From positions 47,451,062 to 47,515,061 of the forward strand of contig NC_063168.1 in NCBI RefSeq assembly GCF_023159225.1: a DNA stretch of 64,000 nt. The letters run 5' to 3'. Every line of letters begins with the position of its first letter. The first letter of the stretch is position 1. The position numbers and the translations under genes are program-made. Positions 43,816 to 54,115 of the stretch are shown here, in pieces. This DNA is from Perognathus longimembris pacificus (lineage: Eukaryota; Chordata; Mammalia; Rodentia; Heteromyidae). The notes under the pieces are model-generated. The model was not told the DNA's origin, searched no databases, and saw only the letters and a program-made list of their open reading frames with translations.

Positions 43816-46782
43816 CACATTTTTGTATTGTATCATAAGCCTATTTTTTCCAACAGAAATCTAAAGAATACTTCTACAACACCTTTCTCTTTAAGGCAAA
43901 AAACAAAAACACACCAAAACCAGAAAACAAATATTTAGTCTGGTTGCCCTCCAAAAGGGTATGTGGATAGGTAGACCAAATATTTTTATGTAGAATATTT
44001 TTATGAAGGATAATTGAAATATAAAAGAAAAATTGACAGAAAATATAAAATAATTTACAAATTTAAACTTAGACCTTAAGGGGCATGAAAGGTGTTTCTT
44101 TAAATTTTGAGACATTACATTTATTCTGGTAGAACATTTAGAAAATCCCCAATTGAGTGTTTACAAAATTGAACATATTTAAAAATATTGGAGATCTGAA
44201 TGTCCTTCATTCACAAAGAGGGTGGAGCAAGAGACAGAAAAGACTAATTCATCCATCACATCTCCGCAGAGGGCTTCGTAGCCTGGTTGGTAGATACCAG
44301 GAGGCAAGAGACCCAAAACACAGCTCACAGCCTGAAGAACTGGAGTCCTAATTGCAAGCACAGACAAACACTTGGAAATGTAAGTAACACAGAAGAAATC
44401 TCCGGTGGCCAGTGAGTGATTTAACCACTTACTGCATATTGTCCCTCTTTCTAGGTGCTAAGTGCGCATTGGGGCCCATCATGGTTTCCGGTAGAGGCCT
44501 GTCTGTCATCCTTCATTCTCAGTGCTGCCTGCCATTCTTGCGGCTCTGTCAGCTTTGTGTAAGGGTCAGAAGATCTGCCCATACCCCTAACACTGCTAGG
44601 TCTGGGGCTGAAGCTCACTTGTGGAGGAGATTAGTGCTACCTCAAAGGCATGATCTGGAGGATGAATGAGTACAAAGGCCAAGGCCGTGGTGCGCGCTGT
44701 GCTCTGTGCAGTCAGTCCACTGCTCCCACAACAGCCAGGCCTTCTGTGGTTAGTCAGAATCTACTGATTTTTGTCTGGATGGAAAACAATTTGTTTGGCA
44801 ATACTTCAGTAAGCTCTTTAAACGTTCACTGCTGTCAAGTCTACCAGCTCTCTCCAGCGCTCTCAGTGGAAGCCACAGCCTGACCCATATCACTGTGCTT
44901 TCCCCTAAGCGCAAAATAACATACTGTTCAAGTCAAGACGCGGCCTTTCCTACCACAGAAAGACTAACTTTGCCATAGTTGTAGAAAAGCTTCTTGGCAC
45001 GAAGGCTAACTTTTGGTCCCAAATGTCAATAATCTGAAAAACTTGACCTTGCTTTTTTTTTTTTTTAAATTTTGTATGAAACAAGTTAAACGCTTCTTCT
45101 CACAATATTCACCACAGGCAAGTCCTTCTGTCAGGCAATGTCTTAGTCACCTCTGCTTTGGAATGCCAGGTAGCAGGAGGACACCAGACTCTTTCTTCAG
45201 GAACTGCCTGCTTTCCCATCAGGCAGGACTTTCTCGTAGGCTCTTCTAGGCTCACCTGGTGCTCTTCAGGATATGGAGCATCAATCTTGACCCAGCATGC
45301 TTCTTCCCCATGTGGTCTACCCTACTTCTTTTTCCTTCTCTCTTGGCCAAAGAGACCCTTCTCATCATTATCCTTGTTTCTGACTGGGTTACAAGCATTA
45401 ACCATCTGGAGATCTCTGCCTCTCCTTCGTCTCTCTGAGTTTCTTCCTGTGCTTTACTTCCCACATCAAGCCCAGCCTCCTTGACCTTTGATCTGTTTTC
45501 CTTCGCAGGCTTTCCTCATTAGGGAGACAGCCATTTTGGTGTCTCATGTGATCTTCCTTCAGATCCATTAAGACAGCTCAGGAGCCTGCTGGAACTTAAC
45601 AGAACTGTTCAGATTGTTAGTCAAGAAGTGACTGGTTATAAATGTAGAAAAGCTATTTCTGAGAAACCAGCCCACTAACACATCTAAAAGCATAGTGTGT
45701 CAGCATTCTCCCTCTGGAGGTTACAGAAACACTTTCCCTTTTGTGTTCAGTCCTTGAGGAAGTTTCTTGATTACTGCGGTGCCTAATTCAGTGTTATCCT
45801 GGCTTATCCTTCAGCTAAAAGCCTCATTCTGTTAAATCCAGTTAATGTAAAATATAAAGACTAATTGGGGGTTGCTGAGCAGTGAAGGAAAAGAATAGGG
45901 GAGGTGACCTCTCTCATATAATGGAATGAAACAGAGTGTAATGCAAGGTGTGCAATGCAAGATGGCATCATGCAAGATGGTGGAAGGAAGTGGAAAAGTG
46001 ATGGGTGGGAGGAAAAATCAAGGCTTGTCCTATCTGAGGGGCTCAGAAGGACTTGATTACTTTTATTTATGTTGTTGTCTGATTTACTATTTTTTTTTGC
46101 AATGAAGGTTTAGAAAATCCTCATGTATTACTGAATAGTAACTTAAAATGCCTACTAATTACTCTCCTCCAAGCAAGCATCTCTTGCACACTTAAACAAT
46201 TAAAATCTTTACCATCCCAATATATCAAATACTCCTGCTTTAAATGACCTAAGAAATAAGTATTTGATGATTATTTATTGACGATTATTTAGCAATCATT
46301 TGATGACTATAAAATTAATCAGTTTACTTACACTACCACTCATTTCAAAGGGGGAAACACTATGTACTTGAGTATGGTCCTTTTTCTTTATTTTTATTCT
46401 AATTGATTATTTATTTGTTCTTTTTCTCCACACGTGGTATGATTTTTACTTAATTACTCTAATGGTGCAGAATTGCCTTCTCCATTGAGAAAGTTGTAAA
46501 TACAGGTAGATGGCCTTGAGTTAGGGCTGGAACAAGCCAGGGGAGTTTGCTTTCAAGGCATAGGCCTGTTAACAGAAATTTGTGAGTCCCAATGGAGGTA
46601 GAATGCTAAGTAAAAATATTCAAGTGAAACCCTTTCTAATATTCATTAGAAACCCTGATAGACATGATTGCCACCAGGGGAGCTATACACACTTACTAAC
46701 GGCAAACTTGGACAGCTGTCTTTGGTAGCCCTGTTACCTGTTACTTAAAATGTTTTCTGCTTGACCATTGTCTTTGAGATTT
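43816..46782. other. Unannotated non-coding stretch
   Basis: About 3 kb with no confident repeat. L2-like wording at 45400-45500 is too weak to call. No exon recognised. Confidence 0.4.
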
Positions 46783-46897
46783 TTTTTCCTTTTTTTTGAG
46801 ATAGGGTCTCCCTGTGTAGCCTAGCCTATCCTCAGCTTGAAATTCTCCTGCTTGAGCCTCCTGAGTGTTGGGATTACAGGGCACACCACCCTACCCA
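46783..46897 (-). mobile_element. B1-like (7SL-derived) monomer, antisense
   Basis: 'tttgagatagggtctccctg', 'tgtagcctagcctatcctca', 'gcttgagcctcctgagtgtt' and 'gggattacagggcacaccac' correspond to antisense B1/FLA-type sequence, shorter than the ~140-bp B1. Confidence 0.75.
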
Positions 46898-46903
46898 ATT
46901 TGT

Positions 46904-46919
46904 CTATGAGATTTCTTTT
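46904..46919. repeat. SINE target-site duplication, left copy
   Basis: 'ctatgagatttctttt' is repeated exactly at 47122-47137. Confidence 0.93.
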
Positions 46920-47121
46920 TTTTTTTTTTTGGCCAGTCCTGGGCCTTGGACTCAGGGCCTGAGCACTGTCCCTGGCTTCTTCCCGCTCAAGGCTAGCACT
47001 CCGCCACTTGAGCCACAGCGCCACTTCTGGCCGTTTTCTGTATATGTGGTGCTGGGGAATCGAACCTAGGGCCTCGTGTATACGAGGCAGGCACTCTTGC
47101 CACTAGGCTATATCCCCAGCC
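46920..47121 (-). mobile_element. ID/tRNA-like SINE, antisense, young
   Basis: Poly-T, then a near-consensus full-length element ending 'ctatatccccagc'. The exact 16-bp TSD marks it as one of the youngest insertions in the window. Confidence 0.93.
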
Positions 47122-47137
47122 CTATGAGATTTCTTTT
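47122..47137. repeat. SINE target-site duplication, right copy
   Basis: Exact copy of 46904-46919. Confidence 0.93.
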
Positions 47138-47155
47138 GATGGTACAACTTCAAAT

Positions 47156-47163
47156 ACACACAC

Positions 47164-47215
<52 letters not shown>
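47156..47215. repeat. (CA)n microsatellite
   Basis: About 60 bp of CA with one CGCA interruption. Confidence 0.97.
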
Positions 47216-47217
<2 letters not shown>

Positions 47218-48294
47218 TAGCAGAGGGCTATTTATTTTCCCTCTGTCTGTTCTCTGTGAGAGGCTGGAAGGGAAGGCTGCCATCTGCCAGACACTCAAGT
47301 TTATGTGTGTAGTGGCTCTGATCTTACTCAGCCCCTGCCCAGTAGTTTTGGCTTTCTGTGTCTGTGTAAGCAAAGCCCCTAGCACTCTAAAACACAAACA
47401 AACGAAGGTATAGTTCTCATGCTTCTGTAGGCTTGATTGGGTCATCCAGACACTTCTGTTCAAGGTATCATCAGCAGGGTACTTCTTGGCTGCATTCAGC
47501 AAGCAGATGATCAAACTGCTCTTCTGGAAAGTCAGGAAAGGCTCCATGCTTGGCCTGCTTCTTTAGTGTCTCTCCACGTGGCCATTTCTCTAGTGGGACC
47601 CTCTCTCCACGGCTGGGTACAGAATGGTCAAGCCTCTGCTTCTGGTTTCTAAAAGGGGGAAGTAGATGCTGTCTCTCTTTTTTTCTTACATGCTCATTTC
47701 ATCTTATAAAAGGGATCAGTCTTAAAAAATGGTCTTTCAATAATTACTTGAACAATTATATATCTACAGGATAAGAAGCATTATCTATACCTCATATCAC
47801 ATATAAGAATTTGAAAAATAATAAATGTAGAAGTAATTCATCCTAAGTGTGAAAGACACAAGCTTCTAGAACAATGAAAAAATCATTTTCAAATTGACAT
47901 GGATAGGAAAAACGTACAGTAACAGATACAAGAAGCACTGAAAATACAGTAAGTTTTAAAAATAGGGTCCTTCAATTTTAAAAACTTCTCCTTATCAAAA
48001 AATGTCACTGAGAAACTTTTTAAAAGCCACAAATTGAAAGTAAATATTTGTGATACCTATATCTGATAAAAGATTTATAGGTAGGTTATATAACAAACAC
48101 AAATAAAAAATGAAGTAAAAAATCATCTGGAAAAATAAACAAATGACACCATCATACACTACATAAAAGAAGACATGGGAAAAACCAAAACAAGGCAAAG
48201 GCACTTAACATCATTGATGTTCAGGAAAATGCAAATTAAAGTGCTATGAGATCTCTCTTTGCAATCAGAAAGATACCTCTTAAAATCCACAAGG
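47216..48294. other. Unannotated non-coding stretch
   Basis: A/T-rich after 47690. Part of 47800-48250 may be old L1 sequence ('aatgcaaattaaagtgctat', 'gagatctctctttgcaatca'), not firmly assigned. Confidence 0.35.
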
Positions 48295-48645
48295 TCTAAA
48301 TTGTTTTGTTTTTGTTATTATAAAGGTGATCCACAGAGGGATTACAGTTACATAAGCCAGGTAATGTATTTCTTTTCTTTATCATTTCTTTATTGTCAAA
48401 GAGATGATGAACACATTTCTTTTTGGACACTGTCACCCCTTTCCTACTCTCTCTCTGTTTTTCCCTCCCATTCCCACCCACAAGTTGCATAGTTCATTTT
48501 CAACATAGTGTCAAGTGTGTACCGCTGCTGCATTTGTTCACCGTTTGTCCCTCGGTTTCTGTGTCCCCTTGCCCTTCCAAAGACAGATAAATGAAAAAAC
48601 AAGACAAAAAGAAAACAAAAACAACAAAGAAAAAAAACCTCATTT
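48295..48645 (-). mobile_element. L1 3' UTR, antisense
   Basis: In plus orientation: 'ttattataaaggtgatccac', 'agagggattacagttacata', 'acacatttctttttggacac', a pyrimidine-rich block, then A-rich. It mirrors the L1 3' end at 5400-5750 and the one in the U6 chimera. A second partial terminus ('tttctttattgtcaaagaga') at about 48384-48403 suggests two overlapping copies. Confidence 0.75.
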
Positions 48646-48686
48646 CCATTTTATGTTCTGCCTTTTAAGAAGATCTGAATTTGGTC

Positions 48687-49000
48687 TGGGCATGATGGCT
48701 CATGCCTGTAATCCTTGGCTACTTGGGAAGATGAGATGGGGAGAATTGCAGTTCCAAGGTCAGCCTAGGCACAGAGTTATTGAGACTTAGCTCAATCAAG
48801 AGATAGGTGTCCCGTTCCTGTCATCCTAACTACATGGGAAGCATGAAAGAATAGGTGGGTTCAGTCTAGGATAGCCCAGAGGAAAATGTGAAACCTTACC
48901 TTAAAAATAACTAAAGCAAAAGGGATTGTGAGCATGGCTCCATTCTAGAGTGCCAACTTAGCAGAGCTCCGATTGAACCCCTTCCACTATCACCAAAATC
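48687..49000 (+). mobile_element. Old composite SINE (B1-like + ID-like)
   Basis: 'atggctcatgcctgtaatcc', a second unit 'tcctgtcatcctaactacat', then an ID-like unit ending 'ccgattgaaccccttccact'. Confidence 0.65.
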
Positions 49001-49129
49001 AGGTCTATGTTTGGGAGTTCTAGAATGTCCTTTACACAGTACTGTACTGATCAAAGCAAGTTACAAAATTAGCCCACATGAAATCGACCGCTTGCTGGAA
49101 GAAATATTCAGGGAAGAGGATTTAAAAAC

Positions 49130-49235
49130 AATCTTATTGTAAAAGTGATGTACAGAGGGGTTACAGGTACACAAGTCAAGTATTGAGTACATTTCTTTGT
49201 GGACAGCGTCACCCCCTCCCTCATTTTCTCTAGAG
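49130..49235 (-). mobile_element. L1 3' end, antisense, short
   Basis: 'cttattgtaaaagtgatgta', 'cagaggggttacaggtacac' and 'tgagtacatttctttgtgga' form the reverse complement of the L1 terminus, truncated after about 100 bp. Confidence 0.75.
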
Positions 49236-49369
49236 AAGAGGAATGATCGTCATCATGTATCTCCTTGCCAAGTGTGAGAATTTTCCATCTGGGAGCAACT
49301 GCAATAAGTGCAGTTGGCTCTACTCACTTGGACTTTTCACCACACACCTTGTTTACTGCTCTGTTTCTG

Positions 49370-49460
49370 AAGTTGAGTGTTTCTTCCCTTAGTTAGGCCA
49401 AAAGTTCCTAGAGCAGGGACCACATGTTCTTCTTTCATATACCTAAGTATACTCCAAGTC
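49370..49460 (+). mobile_element. L2-like fragment
   Basis: 'aaagttcctagagcaggga' and 'ccacatgttcttctttc' match the LINE2 'aagctccttgagggcagggac...' pattern. Confidence 0.45.
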
Positions 49461-50203
49461 AGTCTAATGGGTTCTGAAGGGACTCAGAATCTATTAGTAT
49501 AAAAATCATGCCTTCATATTTCTTAAGCCCTCATTAGTGATCTAGATGTACAGTGATAAATAGTCCTCACACACATGGAGCTTTCATTATGACTGAATAG
49601 CAAGAATAATAGTATATCTGCTTTGTGTGGGGTACCTAGTTTTTCTCTACTAGATAGTGTTTGTTTAGCTACATTATGTTCTTGGTCTATAGATCTTGAA
49701 AAAGTTACAATTTTCCCAGATCCCAGAATTAATCAGTGACAGAGGTCTGACCTAAGAAATCTGAGGTCATATACCTGTCAAGATGAGCCTGTAACTTCTG
49801 TTCTTTGACAGCAGGGATTGCTGATTATCAATACACAGTCTTCAGTTACCCTTAAAACATCATGGCATTACAAAAACATTTATCTAGACAAGCAGATCCA
49901 GGAGTGTGTGTGTATATGTGTGTGTGTGTGTCTGTCTGTACACAGGTGAAAGAGAATGGAAAACCTAACAACTCTCATGCTTTGAAGCAATGGTGTCTAA
50001 AGTTGTTCTTGCATCAAAGCTATTTCACAATACTAAGGTATTATCTACCTTTTTCTTCATTCACATTTTCTCATGTGTTTACACTGGAATTTTCCACAGG
50101 CTACAGGATACGTGATGCAGATGCATATGTGATAATGAAACTGTTTTCCAATAAATTAGACAGTGGAAATATTTTCTACAGTGGGAAACATTTCTCACTA
50201 GTG
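49461..50203. other. Unannotated stretch with a short GT repeat
   Basis: A GT/GTCT microsatellite at 49904-49938; otherwise nothing recognised. Confidence 0.45.
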
Positions 50204-50437
50204 TGCCAGTTCTGGGGTTTGAACTCGGGGCCTGAGTGTTGTCCCTGAGCTTCTTTTGCTCAAGGCTAGCTAGAATTTTACCACTTGAGACACAGCTCTA
50301 CTTCTGGCTTTTTTTGTGATTAATTCGAGATAAGAGTCTTATGGACTGTCCTATCCAGACTGGCTTTGAACCAGGATCCTCAGATCTTAGCCTCCTGAGG
50401 AATATAGATAGGCATGAGCCATCAACTCCTGGCTAGG
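50204..50437 (-). mobile_element. Two-module SINE, antisense
   Basis: 'ggggtttgaactcggggcct', 'gctcaaggctagctagaatt', 'gattaattcgagataagagt', 'cagatcttagcctcctgagg' and 'aggcatgagccatcaactcc' in full antisense order. Confidence 0.85.
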
Positions 50438-51475
50438 CTTTATTCTTGTTGTTGAAGATGTAATTGTTTTTTTCATAAAAGTAGCATGTCCATTTATAAT
50501 GAGTTTATTGTTACTTTCATGAAGAAATGCATGATTTTAATTTTTTTTACTCATGCTTACTTGCTAACATGGAAATTATCAATAGATGTAATTCAGAAAA
50601 ACAAAAACTTATTGGAGTCATAAAAATTTGTTGGAATATGAATCCCAACCCCAAAGAATTTGAGAGTTACTTCTGTGATATGCAATAGTTGGGGGAAAAC
50701 AAGTTCAAAGTTAACGATATGGTAAGTCTTTTTCCTGAGTTTAGGCAAGTACAGTTTAGGTTTAGTACAGGGGTGAAATGTGATTCTTTGAGGGGCAGGG
50801 CACTGAGAGGAGAAAGGCCTTTGAGCCATGAAGAACACACTGAAGGTGACAATCAAGCAGCATGTTTAATCTCTCCCCAGCCCTGCAGTCACCTATGCCT
50901 GGCAGCCCAAGGCAGGGCACACTTGGCCCACTGTCGTACTCTTATGGCAGCCATGTTTAGCTATGGCATTCAAGACTCATTGGAGTCTTGAATGAGTCTT
51001 GGAGTCTTGAAGTGATTCAGCACTTCAGGAAACACTGTGTGGATGAACACATGTTCATCTGGAACCTGAGAAGACCCATCTTCAAATACCCAATACCCAC
51101 ACATCAATTTGGTCCAAAGAAGAATATAATCGAAATGTGATCTGTTAATTAGCCTATGAATGAGAGTGGCGGACCCTTGTCCTGGCCCAGATCTCTGGGA
51201 GAACAGAGACTTGTGATATGGATGTTTGAGACAAGGAAATACATTGCTTCACTGTTACCAAATTCAATGTTTTAATTTTTCATTCCATTGCCAGCATCTG
51301 AGATACACAATCCCGCTCAGCAACTGGTTTGGTTCAAAGTGGCACATTTACTTTTTCCCTAAAATTCTGCATTATGGTTGTGAAGATGTGAACAAAATTT
51401 CTACATAACTCACTGGGGTCTACACAGCCCAGTCAGGCCATGTGACTTCCAATTCAAGGAGCAGAAGAAGTCGGG
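50438..51475. other. Unannotated stretch with a small hairpin
   Basis: No exon. 50967-50994 is a perfect 11-bp inverted repeat with a 6-nt loop, followed by tandem 'gagtcttg' units. Confidence 0.45.
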
Positions 51476-51577
51476 AGGAAAGCGAGAGAAAATGAGGAAG
51501 GGGTTAACACCGTTCCACAAGAAATGTACTAATTTCCTTACTTATGTAACTGTAACCCCTCTGTACATCACCTTTAT
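51476..51577 (+). mobile_element. L1 3' end, short 5'-truncated copy
   Basis: 'caagaaatgtactaatttcc', 'tatgtaactgtaacccctct' and 'gtacatcacctttatag' form the L1 terminus in sense. A SINE sits in its A-rich tail. Confidence 0.75.
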
Positions 51578-51824
51578 AGAAAAATAAAAATGAGCTGGGA
51601 ATATGGCCTAGTGGCAAGAGTGCTTGCGTCGTATACATGAAGCCCAGGGTTCGATTCCCCAGCACCACATATATAGAAAATGGCCAGAAGTGGTGCTGGG
51701 GCTCAAGTGGCAGAGTGCTAGCCTTGAGCAAAAAGAAGCCAGGGACAGTGCTCAGGCCAAGTCCAAGGCCCAGGAATGGCAAAAAAAAAAAAAATAGAAA
51801 AGAAAAAAAGAAAAAGAAAAATGA
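51578..51824 (+). mobile_element. ID/tRNA-like SINE inserted in an L1 tail
   Basis: The element body runs 51594 to about 51780 ('gctgggaatatggcctagtg', 'gggttcgattccccagcacc', 'gccagggacagtgctcaggc'), with a long A-rich tail. A 16-bp A-rich flanking repeat (51578-51593 and 51809-51824, one mismatch) is a likely TSD. Confidence 0.88.
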
Positions 51825-52103
51825 CTAAAACAGAAGACAAAGAAGATGCCTGCAGACTGAGACAAACCAACCCCAAGCTGAACAGTGAAATGTGCTTGCT
51901 AGTCAAGTATGCCTGGGGAGTGTATCCCTACAGGTATCATTCTAGGCATTAGGAAAAAATGAGGAGAGTCCAAGGGGAAAGATTCAGGACTAAGCCCAAG
52001 CAGGGGAGGAGGTAAATCACTGCTTTTAGGAAATGTAATTCTCTTCACTGTCTCCCCCTTTCTTTAGTTCTCCTTTCCTATACCATGCTTGTGTCTTCCA
52101 TTT
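51825..52103. other. Unannotated spacer
   Basis: Unique-looking sequence before the U6/L1 chimera. Confidence 0.45.
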
Positions 52104-52116
52104 CTTACTCTTTATG
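52104..52116. repeat. Target-site duplication of the U6/L1 chimera, left copy
   Basis: 'cttactctttatg' recurs exactly at 52691-52703. Confidence 0.95.
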
Positions 52117-52584
52117 GGATTTTTTGGAATGTTAAATATACTTTTTTAAAACTTTTTTCTTTATTGTCAAAGTGTGGTACAGAGGGGTTACAGATTCATA
52201 TGTAAGGCAGTAAGTACATTTCTTGTTCAACTTGTTACCTCCTCTCCTACCCCCCCCCCACCTGCCCCCTCCTCTTTTCCCTCTCCCTCCAAGAGTTGTG
52301 CAGTTGATTTACACTAAATGGTTCTGTAAGTATTGCTTTTGGAATGGTTTGTCGTTTTGTCCTTTGTCTCAATTTCGATATTCCCTTTCCCTTCCCCAAT
52401 TCTAATACCCGTATAAACAGTATCCAGGGTATTCAGATGAGATATAGTGGTAGCGGGGGTACAACCACAGGAAGGGAATTCAAGAGAAACAAAACTAAAC
52501 AAAACAATCAAACAAAACAGACAAGAAAAAAACAAAAAAAATATAAAAGGTACATTTTCACATGGCATGTTGATAATAATTACA
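52117..52584 (-). mobile_element. L1 3' UTR part of a U6/L1 chimera
   Basis: On the minus strand the L1 3' UTR begins right after U6 ('tatcaacatgccatgtgaaa', parallel to the L1 at about 5370). It continues through 'ggatactgtttatacgggta', the G-rich block and 'ctgtaacccctctgtaccac' to 'gacaataaag' and an A-rich stretch at 52142-52160. A further 25 nt ending in an A6-containing stretch (52117-52141) lies between that tail and the TSD. This may be a short 3' transduction past the L1 poly-A site. Non-coding. Confidence 0.92.
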
Positions 52585-52691
52585 ACAAATATGGAACGCT
52601 TCATGAATTTGCATGTCACCCTTGTGCAGGGGCCATGCTAATCTTCTCTGTATTGTTTCAATTTTAGTATATGTGCTGCCAAAGAGAGCAC
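52585..52691 (-). pseudogene. U6 snRNA pseudogene, 5' part of a U6/L1 chimera
   Basis: The minus strand reads 'gtgctctctttggcagcaca', 'tatactaaaattgaaacaat', 'acagagaagattagcatggc' and 'aaattcatgaagcgttccat' followed by 'attt', i.e. full-length U6 snRNA (~107 nt). By eye it has about eight substitutions relative to the U6 I remember, several at former CpGs. Instead of the U6 terminator, it passes directly into an L1 3' UTR in the same orientation. The whole is flanked by a perfect 13-bp duplication. The first G of U6 overlaps the TSD base at 52691. Functional U6 genes need upstream PSE and TATA elements, which a retrocopy does not bring. So this is a dead RNA retropseudogene made by L1-driven integration of a chimeric RNA/cDNA. 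Confidence 0.96.
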
Positions 52692-52703
52692 TTACTCTTT
52701 ATG
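52691..52703. repeat. Target-site duplication of the U6/L1 chimera, right copy
   Basis: Exact copy of 52104-52116, adjacent to the 5' end of U6. Confidence 0.95.
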
Positions 52704-53955
52704 TTTTCAACACCATTTGTCTCCACACATCTCCCTTCCCTTGGCTTGGACCTGGAATTTATGGGTTTGACTTTGTCCTGCAGGAGACTCAAGAGAGCTG
52801 GAAGTGCTGCTGAGCGAGGCCCTGATATAGAGGACCATAGGGGCCTGGGGTGGCTCCCATTTGATCATCTCCAGAGAGAAATAAATTTGATTCATGTAAA
52901 GAACTTCTAGAAATTTGTTAGAACATAATTGTGGAGCCCATAGCCTCTACCACCTTTCTTCTTTTCTTCCTTTCTGAGGGCAGTTCTTTAGTGTGAGGCA
53001 AGAGTTCTCTTTCCATTTAGTGTGGTTATAATGTGGGTCCTGATGGCCAGGAGATTGAGTCCTAATTGTTAAGCTATATCCTTCCCTACACTCCCCTTGG
53101 AAGCCCTGGTTCCCTTCCTTTCCCTTATTATTCATCAAATGCATTCACAGAAGAATGAACAAATGAATGAATGAATGCTGTATCTGTTTGTCTGCTCACA
53201 GAGTCAAGTCACCTGGGCAACTCATTTTTAAGAATGGGGATTTTTTTAAATGCTCAATTTACAAAAAAGGCTTACTAATGTGAAACTTAAGGCAGTATAG
53301 CTCATGGTTGGAGAACATAACTGACCAGAAGTCAGTTTAGTTTACACGCAAATCCAGCATACAGCTGAAAATTGATGAGGGGGGCCTTCTGTACAATTGG
53401 ACTAGATTGTTTCCCTTGTGGAGTAACTGGAGAGGGGCTGGAATAGTTCCTTTACCTTGAGTATCATATCAGTCTATCTCAGTGCCTGGGATCCATCATT
53501 AGAGATGTAGTACTTTGTAGTCTTTAGGAAAATTTGAGAAAAACACTGTCAACCACTCAATGTGTGATTGGCATGACACCATTCCAATTTATCATCTCTG
53601 TGATTGGGGTTGTGTAAAGATAGCATCAGTATACTAATCAAATTAAAGTCTGCCGAAGATGAGAGTCACATGCTTTTTATTTTCTGCAACAGAGGCCCTT
53701 TGCTAGATCAGATGCTTCCCTCCTTTCTCCCCCATCTGCTCTAGGGCCTGCTTGCGAGGTATTTGGGAAGGCCCTTTGGAACCCTCCTACTAGCCACTCT
53801 CTGAGACTGCCTTATTCTTCTGGTACAGCATTGAATCTTAAAATGTAAACTCACCGCTATATTAAGTAACAGATTTAAGTCAGAAGCAGCCATCAACTCC
53901 CAGAAGAACAGAGATAGAAAGCTGTGGTCAGGACAGGACAAAATACCAGGCATTT
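52704..53955. other. Unannotated non-coding stretch
   Basis: Only a short (GAAT)n run at about 53155-53177, possibly an L2 tail. Confidence 0.45.
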
Positions 53956-54115
53956 CAAATCAGAAGGCTTGGATTTGGGTCTTTGCACTGCTTGTGTGAA
54001 TGATCTGGAACAGGTTGCTTAACTGTTTTGAGAGACATGAATTTCTTTCCTCATTGGTGAAACAAGAAAGAGTATTGGTGAAACAGTTAAAGAGTATGTA
54101 ATATATGAATTGCAT
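53956..54115 (+). mobile_element. MIR SINE, diverged
   Basis: 'gtctttgcactgcttgtgtg', 'aatgatctggaacaggttgc', 'ttaactgttttgagagacat' and 'ttctttcctcattggtgaaa' follow the MIR order (tgtgtgacctt...gcaagttact...cctcatctgtaaaa). Confidence 0.65.

Noticed and set aside
43470..43938. Plus-strand frames of 102-122 codons
   Set aside because: Dominated by (AC)n(GC)n and a pyrimidine tract (His-Thr, Ala-Arg, Ser-Phe runs).
49862..50248. 128-codon plus frame
   Set aside because: Begins in a GT microsatellite and ends in a SINE; no domain.
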